Shown here piece by piece: positions 34,389 to 46,079 of a stretch of 64,000 nucleotides of DNA (within the stretch, counting starts at the first letter, position 1; the number at the start of each line of letters is the position of its first letter). Where the stretch lies: positions 372,001 through 436,000 of the forward strand of contig JAQOTA010000035.1 of NCBI GenBank assembly GCA_029532415.1, given 5' to 3'. The position numbers and the translations under genes are program-made. The notes below the pieces were generated by a model. That model had not been told where the DNA came from, made no database searches, and saw only the letters and a program-made list of their open reading frames with translations. The stretch comes from Marasmius tenuissimus. Lineage: Eukaryota; Basidiomycota; Agaricomycetes; Agaricales; Marasmiaceae.

Positions 34389-34395
34389 TTATATA
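34389..34395 (-). promoter_or_regulatory. TATA box of the Thr/Gly-rich gene
   Basis: TATATAA on the minus strand lies 83 bp before the ATG at 34306, a spacing close to that of the TATAAAA before the related gene at 40173 (79 bp). Confidence 0.5.
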
Positions 34396-36207
34396 CGATT
34401 CTTCACGCCCCCAGCCCGTCTATATTCGTGATTCGGAGAAGCCATATCCCCTCCTCTAACTGACACCGACTTATTTCATTGTTGATCAGGGGCTAGCGTC
34501 GGCTAATCCTCTCGAAATCGCCCCTTCAAGCTTTAGCGTTCGATATCGAGCGAAAGTAAGCATAGCGCGGCACCTCTTGGCTGCCATCAAATGCTTGGAT
34601 TCCAATTTCCAAGGTGCTGATGAGCTGATGAGCGCTTCTCCTTGTACCCTGCCTGCGGTATGATTCGGTCGGAAGGACGTCCACTCTAAATTTGGAGTTA
34701 GTAAGTACTACCGAGCAGAAACCTGAACTGCGGTTGAATCACATGTCAGACTCAGACTTGAGAGACCTTTCAGTCAAACCGTATCATGTTCAAGTCCGAT
34801 TCGGAGGGGAACATCGATGTTGAATGTTGAACATAGACAGATATCGACCTAACCAGCAGTTCTACCGCTGGTCTTCCCAAGTCAGGAGTATCTATGACGT
34901 AGCAGCTTAGAGTCTGAGAGGGCCCACGCACGTAGTATAGAGAGCCAGTCTCGAATTACGCAGCTCAGCGCTCAAGAAGAGATCCCGTCGCTAGTACGCA
35001 TATTCAAGTAGCAAGGATGCCATGAGCAAATTTCTCAGGGAAGCGTTTTCGTTCCTCTTACTTGAGCAAGCACGTCAACGTTCTATCGGGACACAATCAG
35101 CCCCCTACCCGTACCTTTGTATCGATGGTTCCGACGACCTTTCCTCTCGGCGGGTCTCGAATAATTTCCCCCTCAAAAGCCGGAGCCAGGGAGGGTTCTC
35201 CCGAAACGGAATGACCAGCATCGTGGATACGAATTATTCCATTACAAAAAAAACATGATGATAGTTCAGGGAGTGGAGTACCAATCGCCGCAAGGACTAC
35301 GCAAGCGTGTCAGTAAAACTTCTGCCCCCGTTTCTGATGAGGAAACGATGAACGGTAAAACTTGCGTACGACGTCAATTGAAACAGTGCTCCTGTCGCGT
35401 GAATACGAATGTTCGAGCAAATGAATCAGATGGTGGAACGGAGAACACTCTAATCCTCGTTGCTGGACTTGAACGGGACGAAGATCCTTTTCGAACGGAA
35501 GTGGTGAGGACAAAAGCTTCGTGCCAAGATAGGGATGAACGGTGAGACATCGCAGCAGCGAGGAATGAGGGGTAGGATCACATACCTTCGATTATGCGTA
35601 GTAGCTGTCTCACGGTGAAGATGCCTCACTCTCTACGAGGCCCGAGCAGTGCCGTGAATCTGACCCGTGAATCCTAGCTGCTTTCGGATGGAGGTTTCCT
35701 CGTTTTTTGTCGTGCTTCGAGGAGCTCCCTTGGTGAAATCTACGAGTGGAAGGTGCGTAAGGAACAAACCTATGGGTGGTAGCTTCAAATGACTGGTACC
35801 TATCATTGATACTGGGCCCCTCGGTTACCTGAGCATCTAGCCATTCATTCGGTCGTATTATCCCCCCGTGAAACCCCAAATAAATGCATATGCACGTCCC
35901 ATGTATCCCAACGACTTCTGTATCGAGGAGACTTCCTTGCGTTATTAAAGGGCTCTAGTGAATACATGAGTTGGTCTGGCTATTTCTCGGATAGGTGTGC
36001 CGGCGATCCTATCATCGAAGGAGTATCCCGTCGAGCACAGAGCAGGTGGCCGTTGGAGTCAATGGCCATGGGTAACGACGACAAGAAGAGGACCCATTGA
36101 TTCTTCATGCAACCGCCGTGCTCACCTCCTCAATTACCGAGGACAAACTATCGTCCTGCTATCCCTGTGACCATTTATTCAACATCTTGGCCCAAGTTGC
36201 CAGGATT
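34396..36207. other. No recognisable gene
   Basis: Short frames only on both strands (for example minus 35879-35610). The open frame of the next gene extends upstream to about 36097 without an ATG, so an upstream exon is possible. Confidence 0.3.
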
Positions 36208-37437
36208 ATGTCCCCTGCTATTCTGGACCCAACCGCTACGAACGATTTTGCGATTCAATCGGGACTACCTCTGAACCCGGAGCTCTCAATGAATCATGGT
36301 ATCATTGCGTCTTCGGTCGGAACCGTACCCTCATACTTGACATATGACATTCGAAGACTCATGCTCAACCAGTTCTCGACGGCCCAGGTAACGGAGGATA
36401 AGTGTTGGGTAACTGACCGCTCGTTATTACCCCATGAGCTCATCGAAATTCGCCGTATTTGTGCGGTGCTCACTTTACCCCAAACCATTTTAAACCACAT
36501 GCAGCCGTACTGGGAGGGCTGGGTAAAGAGTCTTCGAGTCCTTGCCGAGGTGCGCAAAAAAACAGCTAAGAAGTGGCTGGGAAAAGAGCGGGAGAACGGA
36601 GATGGGAGTGATGCGGTGAATAGACGAAGAGGAAAATTAGCTTGGAGGGACCATTGGGTATTCGTGGAAAATGGAGTGTTGAATGCACAGCGTAAAGGAC
36701 GTCTTGTGAGCTCCCTATTATCAATTTTTTATAGATTGAGTACTCATTCTTCTATCGTCTCTTTTCTTTCTCTTTCTCTCGGACATTCGTTCCTTTTGCT
36801 TCTATAGAGCCCGATTAGTGCCCAACTTCACCCGTTGGATCTTCTCACCGAAATTAGGGGCTCAGAGAGGATGGGCCGTTCTTTCGCTGCCCGGCATCAA
36901 TCCAGTCTGCAGCGTATCGTTTGTATGAGATTTCAACAAACAGCTTCTACTACAAAGCACGTTTATCCACCTGACCTCACCAAAAATAACGGGAACCAGT
37001 CTCCTTCGGTAGAGGTCGACCCCGCTCGTCTCGCACAAAGCCATAACCACGAACTGGGTGATAGTGCACTGACGAGGGCTCGCTTGCCCGCCATCACCGA
37101 CTCGCTACCCGACAATGACCAAGGTCCTCATCGACAAAACCATCATTCCTACGGAGAAAGGCCCACAATTCGTGGTCATACCCTTCGATCTGAAACTCAT
37201 TCTGTCTCAAGATCACGCACGCATGTGCATCACCAGGAAGACAGCAAATCCGAATGGGTCATCATGGATTTGGGCGAGGACCATGGTATCTCTCCTCTTC
37301 TCTGTCTTCCTCATATTTGCGACATGTCGCTGATTGTGCCCAACTTAGCTTTCAAATCCTTTCTCGAGATCCTCCACCACCACGCCCCACAATCGGTATC
37401 CTCGTCATTCATCCAGCCTCCATTAGCAGACCCATAA
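36208..37437 (+). CDS. Hypothetical protein, two exons
   Basis: An ATG at 36208 opens a frame with protein-like character: SPAILDPTATNDFAIQSGLP, YLTYDIRRLMLNQFSTAQV, PHELIEIRRICAVLTLPQTI, LAWRDHWVFVENGVLNAQRK. A phase-0 intron at 36706-36807 (GTGAGC..TATAG, 102 nt) leads to an exon in the same frame up to 37437, giving 375 residues. The first exon is convincing as coding sequence. The second is polar and low in hydrophobics, and another frame there (WIFSPKLGAQRGWAVLSLPG) looks more globular, so the 3' splicing is uncertain and the gene may be broken downstream. I do not recognise the family and no neighbour hints at a role. Confidence 0.5.
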
Positions 37438-40093
37438 TTAGACGGTAACAAACAGGACAGCGAAAGTTTACAGTATATATTACACTGGTTATATTCGTCC
37501 TCTGAGTACCCTCAGCTGTTCGATCAAGCGTCCTCGGAGGTACATTCTCACTGAGTTGAACTCTCAACTCGGGCTTCGACGGAGCACCGTTGAACGTCAA
37601 ACATATGCACTCCCCGATCTTTCTCGATCTTTACTCTAGCTCCAGGCAAACGAGGCCCATTTGTCACTCACTAAGTAAGTACTGAATAAAACCACCACGG
37701 CCTAGGGCGGAGTCTCGAAGCCGCGCCCACAAGTTATTTCGTTGGAGGACGAGAATAAAGTATAGGTGGGAGCTTCATTAACGACGCATACCGACAATTT
37801 CCCGCTCATTCTAATCGTCCGGCACACCGTCATATTGAAGGTGCGAACATCAGCACCGGAGGGCAGTAGGCAACGAAAACTAAGATTCGAAATGGTCACC
37901 ACAAAGCCTCAAGCCTGTCAGTACAATGAGTGGGAGGCATGTCTCTAATTTGGTACAATAACCATCCGTTCTGCCCGTCCCCATACACGCACTGAGCTCG
38001 CTAATTTCTCATATCCGGACCCCGAAGTATCTGAAGGGTACGGAGAACGAGCGTTAGGGAAATAGTGGGTGAAGATAGGCTATGTACCTACCTTCTTGAC
38101 GATAGTTGATCGCACATGCATGCCTATTACCAATTCCAGAGCTTCTCGTGCCACACGGTTTGTTGGCGAGCTGACTTCGACCTAACGATGGCCAGCCTCA
38201 GCCTGCCCTTCGTTCCGAAGGAGGATTGTTTCGTGAAGGTTCCCTGTCGAGTAAAATCGACTACTGGTGATGGATAACGGCATCAAAAGCACGAACCGCT
38301 AGCTCTCCGAAAACCGTCACCAAAATATTCTCTGTGGCTATATGCACTAGCAAGGTATAATGCTGCCATCAGCTAGGGAGAAACAACGCTGAGAAATCGA
38401 CGAGACGTACATTCCCCAGACACAACCCAACCCGTTAGTCTCCCAAGCGGGTGTACTTCTTTCCATCTACCGCAGGTCGAGAAGCGAGGATACGTGCCTC
38501 ACCGGTCGTGACGACACTGTTTTCCTTCGAGGTATCTCGACGAAGCCAGGAGGGTTGAAGGGGGAGTTGGAGCCACCTTCAGCCCTTCGACAATGCCAGG
38601 AACGCGGCTTGTTGATGAGTAGCAGTATTCCTAGAGACATCGGTGAGGCTGCGGCAGAAGGGAACATTGTTTCGCAAAGACTTCTACCCACCGAAGGTCG
38701 ACGCGATAGAATATAACACGAGATCAGCTAAGGATGAGATCGCCGAGAACGTGACGAGACGTACCTCATCCAACCCCAACCATTGTTACTCCGTCATCCC
38801 ATCAATTAATTCCAACTCTAGACGACGATAGGAATAATTGACCTGTAGAAGACCTCGTTAACAAGTATTCGAATAGAGATATGGAGCTTTACGCACCGAA
38901 ATGTTCCGCAGATTCTGCTACGTATGGGTTCTGGAGGGCTTCAATTTCGTTCGGAATCACGTTATGGAGACAGCAAAAGCGTTGAGAATACTTGAACTCC
39001 TGAACCGTCCTGAGCCTAATCCTGTCCAGCCATGTTCATGGCTGGCGTAGGTGTCACAAGGAGATGTTTCTGGAAGAGGGAGAAAACGGGCTTTGAGGGG
39101 AGAGCTATGATGGTTTTAGGCGGGGTATATACCTTCTACGTCTGTTCATTCAAGGCTCAACTCCTTCTGATTGTCTTTCCCAGCACCGGAAGATAGTACG
39201 CGAATGCAGCTTCTTGATGAACGGGTCGCAGACAGCTTCATGTTTCGTGGCAATGACGTTGGGTGGGCTACGGTCAATGATGTTCCTCTCTGCTCGCAAG
39301 CAGTTATCTCGTTCAGTGCGTCTGTCTATCAAGGAAATCAGCCATGTATAATAACGAGGAGAAATCAAGCGAGACGTACCTCCCCCCCATGTCTTCCCAA
39401 CCAACTCTTGTCTTTGATTGTTCCAACTTGAGGAAGCCATGATTATGCTTAGAAGAGGGAGTTAAAACCTTAGTTTCTGATCGTTGATGCAGGTACAAAG
39501 AAAAAGAGCGAGGATATGTGCGCACCATGGATCTCAGCTGCCAATTCGGAATGGGTACCAACTACGTTCAAACCCGATCGCGGTCTGCCTGAACCACAAT
39601 GGGCGAAGAAAGCGTACATCTTAACACTATGTTTTTGTCGAGGAACATCGTGCACTCCGATAGTCGAGACAGGAATGGTTTGAGTTTGATGATGGTGGTT
39701 CAGAGCAGTTTCGTCACCGGCGCTAAGCGTTATGCACCTTTTCCCATGTGGGTTTATTATCCGGAACTGAATGTCAGGAAGACTGGGTTCTTTGCTCGTA
39801 TCCTCCAACTACTACTGCTACCCTGCACTCGGAGTTCTCAAGCCTAAAAATCAGCTGTGTGAGCTCCTAGCGCCGCTTGGCGAAGTTGATGGTAAGTAAG
39901 GAAACACCGAGGAATGTAGATTTGTGAATTTGACGTTCCGAATCGGCGTCTCAAACTTGGGTTGGCTTTGATTCAACCGTCCGCGCAGGTAATGTTTCTC
40001 CGTGACTGAATCCTTCTAATCACACATAGCTCCTGATTATGTTTCAGCAAAAAGAATGAAAGGTATCTTCGCCGAGAGGCGCTAGGAAAGGCA
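37438..40093. other. No recognisable gene; recurring short motif
   Basis: The phrase CGAGACGTAC recurs at about 38401, 38757 and 39368. On the minus strand each would be a GTACGTCTCG splice-donor-like string, as if several related exons or repeat units had decayed here. I could not assemble a gene. Confidence 0.3.
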
Positions 40094-40100
40094 TATAAAA
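40094..40100 (+). promoter_or_regulatory. TATA box of the Thr-rich gene
   Basis: TATAAAA lies 79 bp before the ATG at 40173, in a CT-rich leader typical of fungal genes. Confidence 0.6.
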
Positions 40101-40172
40101 ACCTCGCTATTTCCTCGGCAGTTTCTCAGAACGCAACTGCTTCTCTACTTTGCTCAGTTTGCAAGTACCAAC

Positions 40173-41265
40173 ATGCAGTCCTTCCTCGCACTCATCCTTG
40201 TGCTCCCGGTCGTCGTTGCGTCGCCCATTCAGCTCTTGGGTGCAGATGTTGACCTTGGGGTTGGCACTGGGCTTTTGCCCACAGCTGACTGCGACGAAAC
40301 GACCACCACAAGCGATTATACATTCCCAACCCCAAGGATCCCTATTCCGGTGTCCCATGAAACCACTCCCACCACAAGCGACTACACCTTCCCGACGCCT
40401 AGGATTCCTATTCCTATCTCAATCATTCACACCTCTGACTGCGACGACACAACCACAGCGGCGAGTGAGTATTTCTGACCCCTATAACCCCTATCCCGGT
40501 TTCTCAAACACAATCACAGGTCCTCATTACACGCCTCCGGTCACTCATACGTCCGATTGCGACGAAACTACCACCACTACTGGTTGGTATACCGCTCCGA
40601 TGCCCACAATTCCTACCCCGGACACTACCACTACCTCCACTTCCCGTACTACGAATCCATACACCTCCCCGACGCCTACAACCCCTATTATCACGACTAC
40701 CGATGATCATTCTACGACCACATCCGACTGTGATGATGAGACGACAGCGGTGACTACCACCACGAGTCCCTATATCATTCCGACGTCGACCATCCCTACC
40801 ATAATCACCACCGCTACCACTGAGGATCACTACACCTCCCTGACGCCTACCACTCCTATTCCTTTCACCAGTACCACTCCTACCATCCCGAGCGTCCCTA
40901 CCACGGTTCCTTATACCTCTGATTGTGACGACTCGACGACGGTCACTACGGCCACTAGCGAGCACACCTTCCTCACACCGATCACTCCACCAATCACTAT
41001 CACTACTTCCACCTCTGAATACACTTCTTCGACACCGACCATCCCTATCACTGTCAGCACGACTACGAGCCCCTACACCTCCCCAACCCCTCATACATCG
41101 GATTGCGACGAAATGACCTCCACGGGTCACTACACTTCGCCTACTCTAACGACCGTGCATATTCCTACTACCGTGACCACAAGTCCTTGTTCCGATGACC
41201 TTGCTCTCCCGATCCAAGGTATCAATGTTGATTTGGGTGCTGATGTCGAGCTCAATGTGCTCTGA
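40173..41265 (+). CDS. Secreted Thr-rich protein with TSDCD repeats (intact copy)
   Basis: Exons 40173-40464 and 40520-41265 give 345 residues. The 55-nt intron (GTGAGT..TCACAG) resolves what otherwise looks like a frameshift. A signal peptide is evident (MQSFLALILVLPVVVASP). The rest is about 30% Thr by my count, with Pro, Ser and repeated (T)SDCDD/E-x-TT blocks at least five times, each supplying one Cys, and YTSPTP-type spacers. The acidic C-terminus is NVDLGADVELNVL. No catalytic domain, no membrane helix and no GPI-type hydrophobic tail were seen. Dense O-mannosylation of Thr/Ser would be expected, with the regular Cys possibly forming bridges. A role in the wall or in hydrated mucilage is inference. 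A tRNA-Thr gene lies convergent 231 bp beyond the stop. Paralogs are at 21311-23643 (pseudogene), 33485-34306 and 61007-61527 (pseudogene). Confidence 0.88.
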
Positions 41266-41496
41266 GATCATCGAAGAACTCGAGTTGTTACCAACATCGC
41301 ACGTCGTCCTGGTTCTGGTTTCTATTTCGGACAATTTCTTCTTTTCGCTATCTCTCACATCCCATTTGTACATCTGTCGACCGTATACTGTGACCGAACA
41401 CCTTGCTATGCGTTGTTCGAATCAAAATGAGTGTACGTACATACGATTGGAAAATTATAGAATCAATTGTTCCAAAAGTTGGACTCATCTAAGATG

Positions 41497-41589
41497 TTCC
41501 CTCTAGCCGACTTGAACGACTGACCTCTTCATAGCGGACACGAATTTTGCGGATACTAGTGAAGCGCTCTAACACTGAGCTAAGAGGGA
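41497..41589 (-). tRNA. tRNA-Thr(AGT) with intron, slightly degraded D-loop
   Basis: The acceptor stem TCCCTCT/AGAGGGA, anticodon stem CTTCA/TGAAG with loop C-T-AGT-A, 21-nt intron and T-arm are all as in the copy at 20970. The D-loop reads AGTGTTA instead of AGTGGTA, so the second of the paired G residues is T, which may weaken folding. It could still be functional. It is convergent with the intact Thr-rich gene. Confidence 0.75.
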
Positions 41590-42249
41590 CTCTACCATGA
41601 ACCATAGCAACGGATCCATTACGCCTTCAGCTCGTGGAGCACCATCGAAATTACCGGGGCCTGGGAGACGGAGGGAGGTCACAAACCGTCGTGGAAATTT
41701 TCGGAACGCGTGTACATGTCGCCCTTCTACAACCATACCACCATCGCCAAATTGAACCCTCTCAAGTCTATCTTGATGCGTCTGTAAGACCCGAACGAGA
41801 TATCAGGATTATTAGAGGATGTATATCTTTATTCTCCAGTCACCATGCCAATCGCCGCTGAAACACTGACTATTTTCGACGCCGGCAAGCTAATCTCTTG
41901 GTAGATGATACAAGCAACTCGACGCAATACCTCACGATATCCTGGCCTTATCCGTTGCCCCAAAAGTCCTTCTTCCCTCCTGGTTCAGATATCTCCAATC
42001 AATTCTGCCTCTCGGATTGCCGACTAGACTTCGATATGAAAGATAAAGGTAAACAATACCTGATTCTTTAGCGTCATATCACTGACCTTGCCCTCACAAT
42101 CCCTTGGCCAAGGCCCTGGAAGAACACATGCGATCGAGAAGCATTCACTCTACAACGCAAACCACACCTTGCTTTCGAATAAACAATGAGGAACAACCCA
42201 TTCGTAGATCATTCACCCAGCTATACCTCATATCCGGGACCCGGCTGTG

Positions 42250-42366
42250 ATGGCGATGAGTCCGGTCGTTGCAAACGCTTCTAGTAGGCTACCTATAATT
42301 TTTGTATGGTTGCTGATCATTCGATATCTATGTTTCAACCCGGATAAACAGACGTACGGGCTCGAG
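42250..42366 (+). other. Conserved membrane-helix exon, unit I
   Basis: An ATG opens 39 codons including PIIFVWLLIIRYL (a membrane-helix-like stretch) and ending YGLE, followed by GTGTGT as a donor. The same exon occurs at 45957-46079 (unit II, ending YRLE then GTGTGT), and a stop-containing version lies near 62000-62130 (unit IV, CTCGAG then GTGAGT). Conservation of the start, the phase and the donor suggests the first exon of a gene that was duplicated with the units. Downstream, weak Thr/Pro-rich coding traces follow (for example GYTSPTPMIS near 42512-42545). I could not assemble a full gene. Confidence 0.4.
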
Positions 42367-43157
42367 GTGTGTTACTGTTCGCGTCTCGACTCTCTGATAC
42401 TTTCTCCTAGTCGAGCTACTTCGTGTCCAACCAAATCTCTTTGATGCAGATCATAAGTTCGATCACTACTACTACCATTTTTACCCCCACAGGTGTACCT
42501 ACCACAGTTCATTGAGCGCTCGGATACACCTCTCCGACACCAATGATCTCTGCTACTTTTCCCCGAACCTCTCCAACCCTTTCGTCCTCTCTCTTGGATA
42601 CTAACTCACGTGAGCGTGCAGTCGGTATTTTCGCCACCTTGGGCTAAGTTGAAAATACGGTGCCGTTGCGTAGCTGATGTTCTTGTTTTCCCTTCGTTCG
42701 ATACTCAGAACATCTACAGCTTCTACTCCAACCTTAGGTTTGATCCCGCTAGGTATCCAATTACGTGATTGATGTACTGCTGGCCAATGCTGTCGACCTC
42801 GGATTATACATCAATCAGAAGCGCTACTCCCGTGGTAGGAAAAACAGTATAGCACGGGTAGGAACAGTCATTTGTTCGAAGGATGCACAACTGGATATCC
42901 TTCATCAGGGAAACTGTACAATTCTATTTAAGTAACTGCCCAACCAATTTCATTTATACTACAGGGCTCGCTGGAGTTTTCATTTGCGTGCTCATCGCGA
43001 GGTTCAGAGCATTCCACACGAGGGACATAGTGCCCTTTCATTTGCATCCCGTAGTTGATTTGAATATGTTGACACTGATAAAGCTGGAAAGTTAGCAACG
43101 GGACCATGGGACACGACGAGATCTGGCTGGATGTGTGGTTCAGTGCGGAACCGATAA
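42367..43157. other. Segmental-duplication block shared by units I-IV
   Basis: Blocks such as CGAACCTmTCCAACCCT (42568, 46350, 53658) and the CAATCAGAAGCGCyaCTCCCGTG phrase (42810, 46640, with relatives near 54050 and 63292) recur in the same order in the later units. No intact gene lies in this block. Confidence 0.6.
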
Positions 43158-43159
43158 TA

Positions 43160-43672
43160 GGCAGTTTGCGTGGCTCGACAAGTGTGCGAAAACATTGCGT
43201 AATACGAACTTGTTCGAGATTCGGCCTTTTTTGCGTTGCGTGAGACTACCTTCAAGCTCACGCGTATTGTCCTTCTGAAGGACTCTCCCCTGGTTCAAAT
43301 TCCCTCAGAAAGATGTGGTTGAGTCTCTGGGAGATGAAGGATATCACAAGAAGCCAATCTCTCGACCAGGAGGAGCTATAGATCAGCGAGATGCTGCTGC
43401 AAGAAATTACCTGTGACGTCACTGGCCATATTGTTCGTGTTCGAGTACACCTCTATCATGAAATTACCGGCGGGGAATGGTCATTTTCAGTGCTACAAAG
43501 TGCTTATGCGTCTCTCTGAATCAATTCATGCTGTGCGAGAACAATTTATGGTGCGGGAGGTACGCAGAACTGGTCAGTGTTGGTGGCCTTACGCAACATA
43601 AAAATGGCCAAATCTCGAACAGGTTCGTATTACGCAATGTTTTCGCACACCTGTCGAGCCGCGCAAACTGCC
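43160..43672. mobile_element. MITE of the GGCAGTTTGCG family, 513 bp, TA target duplication
   Basis: Inverted termini begin GGCAGTTTGCGTGGCTCGAC and GGCAGTTTGCGCGGCTCGAC (read inward) and pair for about 70 bp. TA flanks it at 43158-43159 and 43673-43674. It is the same family and length as the element at 31453, with a diverged arm sequence matched on both sides. It is absent from the corresponding place in the other units, so it inserted after the duplication or was lost from them. Confidence 0.92.
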
Positions 43673-43674
43673 TA

Positions 43675-44067
43675 ATCTGACTCTCATGAAGCTAATGATG
43701 ATTGATTGATTGTTATCATGGGGATGTTAGCCAAGGTTCAGTAACAGCACTCATGCACAAGTGGTCAATCTTCTTCTCGATCTTCTTCCCATCATGAGAA
43801 GGCTTTGCTCATCAATTGGACTTGCTGTTTTCCACCAAATAGTCACTCGGCCCGTAAGGTGGAGTGATGGAATACTTTTTGGTCCTCCTACTATTGCGGG
43901 TATCCGATCATTATTTTCGTTTCATAGCGATGAATGACAATGAGCATACTGCGTTGGCAACGCCATGTTACAAAACAAGTTGATATAAGAAATAAAACTG
44001 AGGTTGAGAGTGTGATGCTGTGGAGTTTCACCGTCTTTTTCCCTACCCCTTTCTACCCTCCAGACTC
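43675..44067. other. 5' region of LTQ-family copy 1
   Basis: No gene. It contains the TGATTGATTGTTATCATGGG and GCGATGAATGACAATGAGCA phrases, relatives of the ATTATGATGAGCAT stretch before the other copies. Confidence 0.5.
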
Positions 44068-45250
44068 ATGCGCCCTTCTGTAGAGTTGATTCAGGTCCCA
44101 CAGCTCGAGACATCGAGTCTCATCCAGGTTTCTGGTAATCAACATGATTCAGTAATCCTTTCCGCTTTTTTCTCTACCCCTAGCTTATTTATTGGTCTCC
44201 AATTCCTTTTTAGGTCTCACGTCCTGTAGAACTCAGTATCCTAACCAGAACTGATACATTCTATACCGTTTCCTCTGGTTCAACGGTCCCTGGACTTGGT
44301 AGTCTCTCGGGGAGAGCGATCAAGCAATTGGGAGAGGCGGTTCTTAATGGGGTGGATTATATCCTCGTTAATCGCGAGTTGGGAAGGATAGATTCCTATC
44401 TACAGCTTGACCCACCTAGAGACGTGAAAATGGTTGAAGAGATGTACCAAACCCTTTTTCAACTGACACAGTGAGTGGTTATCATAGCCTGCCGATATAC
44501 CAAATCCGATTTAGCCGCTTACAAGTTACAATATAGTCCGGGCTATATGGGACCTGTTCGTGCAAGAGCCTTCAAGATAATCATGAGACAGGTTGGGTCC
44601 ATGAAGCTGAAAGCTCTCGCAGCGGCACTTGTTCGCGTAAGCTCCTGGTCGGAAACATACCACCTTCTCTCCATGATCGTGGAGTGTTGCCGTAGAGATT
44701 GGAGCTCCGATAAGTATGTGCCTTATCATCTTCCATTCCAGAGTCCTTTGATGACTCGTTGTTTGTACTCAGTGACTTTTATATGGCGGGTTACGATGCG
44801 TACGCAGCACAACCGAAAGGCGCTCTGTTACAAACAGACCCTTTACTGCTGTATCTCGCGCTCATAGCTCTGCTTGGTTCACAAAGGCATTGTGAGATGA
44901 TCCTTGACCTCATCAGCTCAGTAACTTTTCCTACCTCAGACGACATGCCAACGGAAATGTCGGCACTCACAGAACGGCTATTGAAACGCCTAATAAAGGC
45001 AAGGTTGCGGTTGAAAGAGGAAGACTCGTCAATTACTGATGCACTCGCTGTCCTCACTTCGGCCATTCCGGAGGAAAACCCTTCATTTGTGTATCCCTCT
45101 GGCCACGTTCATAGAGTTTTGGCGGGAATAACTGGAATCATGCCAACAGCCATTCTCACAAGCCCGATCTGGCGGCAGAACTCTCCACCAGCTTTGGTGT
45201 CATTTGTTGAAGTGTTCGATGACCTAATTTCTTCACATATTCCGGATTAG
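44068..45250 (+). CDS. LTQ-family protein, copy 1 (unrecognised family)
   Basis: Four exons join in frame: 44068-44134, 44230-44470, 44537-44713 and 44773-45250 (introns 95, 66, 59 nt; all GT..AG), giving 320 residues. Conserved blocks shared with copies 2 and 3 are SGSTVPGLGSLSGRAIKQLG, AVLNGVDYILVNREL, EEMYQTLFQLT, ARAFKIIMRQVG, SSWSETYHLLSMIVECC, YLALIALLGSQRHCEMILDL and RLLKRLIKARLRLKEED. The composition suggests an all-helical soluble protein; there is no signal peptide or membrane helix. Compared with copy 3 the region after IMPTAIL is shortened and the protein ends VFDDLISSHIPD, where copy 3 continues past TEAFDDLV. This is the only copy with a first small intron after the leader exon. 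I do not recognise the family. The consistent splicing supports a real gene. Confidence 0.7.
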
Positions 45251-45457
45251 GGCTGGCAACTCTTGTCCCGTGTTTTGATAGAGAGCATAGATATGCCCTT
45301 ATGCACTTTAGGCTGCAGACTTTTGCCGGACATTGGACTTCGAGTTGTAAAGATACAAACGAAATGGATATATTTGATTAGGAGTTTCGAGCTCAAAGGT
45401 GGAGTGTAACCCTGTCAAGCGCCAAAAAATTAGGAGAGCTGAAATCCAAGGGGTGAG

Positions 45458-45544
45458 TTCCCTCTGGCCAACTTGAACGACTGGCCTCTTCATAGTGGAC
45501 ACACCTTCTGCGGATAAAGCGCTCTACCACTGAGCTAAGAGGGA
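45458..45544 (-). pseudogene. tRNA-Thr pseudogene, anticodon deleted
   Basis: The acceptor, D-arm and T-arm match the tRNA at 20970, but about 8 nt (from within the anticodon stem to position 37) are missing, so there is no anticodon. No Thr-rich gene lies at the convergent position; the LTQ copy 1 stop is 208 bp away instead, which marks the junction between units I and II. Confidence 0.8.
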
Positions 45545-45956
45545 GAGCCAAAGCAGCGGAGCCATCACGCTTTCAACTCGCGAAGCACAATCGGAATTAG
45601 CCGGAGCCTAGGGAACGGAGACAGAACCGTCGTGGAAATTTTCTAAGCGCGTGTCGTCGTTGTATCGTTACCACCACCACCGCCGAGTTGAACCCTCACG
45701 AGCTCATGATACAAGTGTCCATAGTACCCAAACCAGATATGACTAGGATTATTCGAGGACTGCCTCTCAGGTTCCCGAGGACTTGAATACAAAAAATAAA
45801 GGTAAACATATTCTCTAGCGTCCCACCCGAGCTGACCTTGCCCAAACAATTCAGAAGCAGTCACTCCGAACACTACACCTCATCTTCTGATGAACAATTA
45901 AAAAAATAACCTGCTCATAGGTCCTTCACCCTGGTATAACTGGCCTCCCGGCTGTG

Positions 45957-46079
45957 ATGACAATGAGTCTGATCGTTATAAATTGTTATGGGCTATCTGG
46001 AGTGTTTCTCGTATGTTTGCTTATCATCCGATATCTAGATTCTGTTTTTGACCCAGATCAATCGACATATAGGCTCGAG
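45957..46079 (+). other. Conserved membrane-helix exon, unit II
   Basis: An ATG opens 41 codons with SGVFLVCLLIIRYL and ends YRLE before a GTGTGT donor, matching the unit I exon at 42250 in frame and phase. The two differ mostly by substitutions that keep the frame open. The downstream gene is degenerate. Confidence 0.4.

Noticed and set aside
40150..40470. Plus-strand frame that joins directly to the Thr-rich reading at 40.5 kb without an intron
   Set aside because: Its N-terminal part is out of frame with the signal peptide and DCD motifs; a 55-nt GT..AG intron explains the frame change fully.
40504..41130. Long minus-strand frame opposite the Thr-rich gene
   Set aside because: Antisense of repetitive Thr codons; Arg/Gly-rich composition is an artefact of reading the complement.
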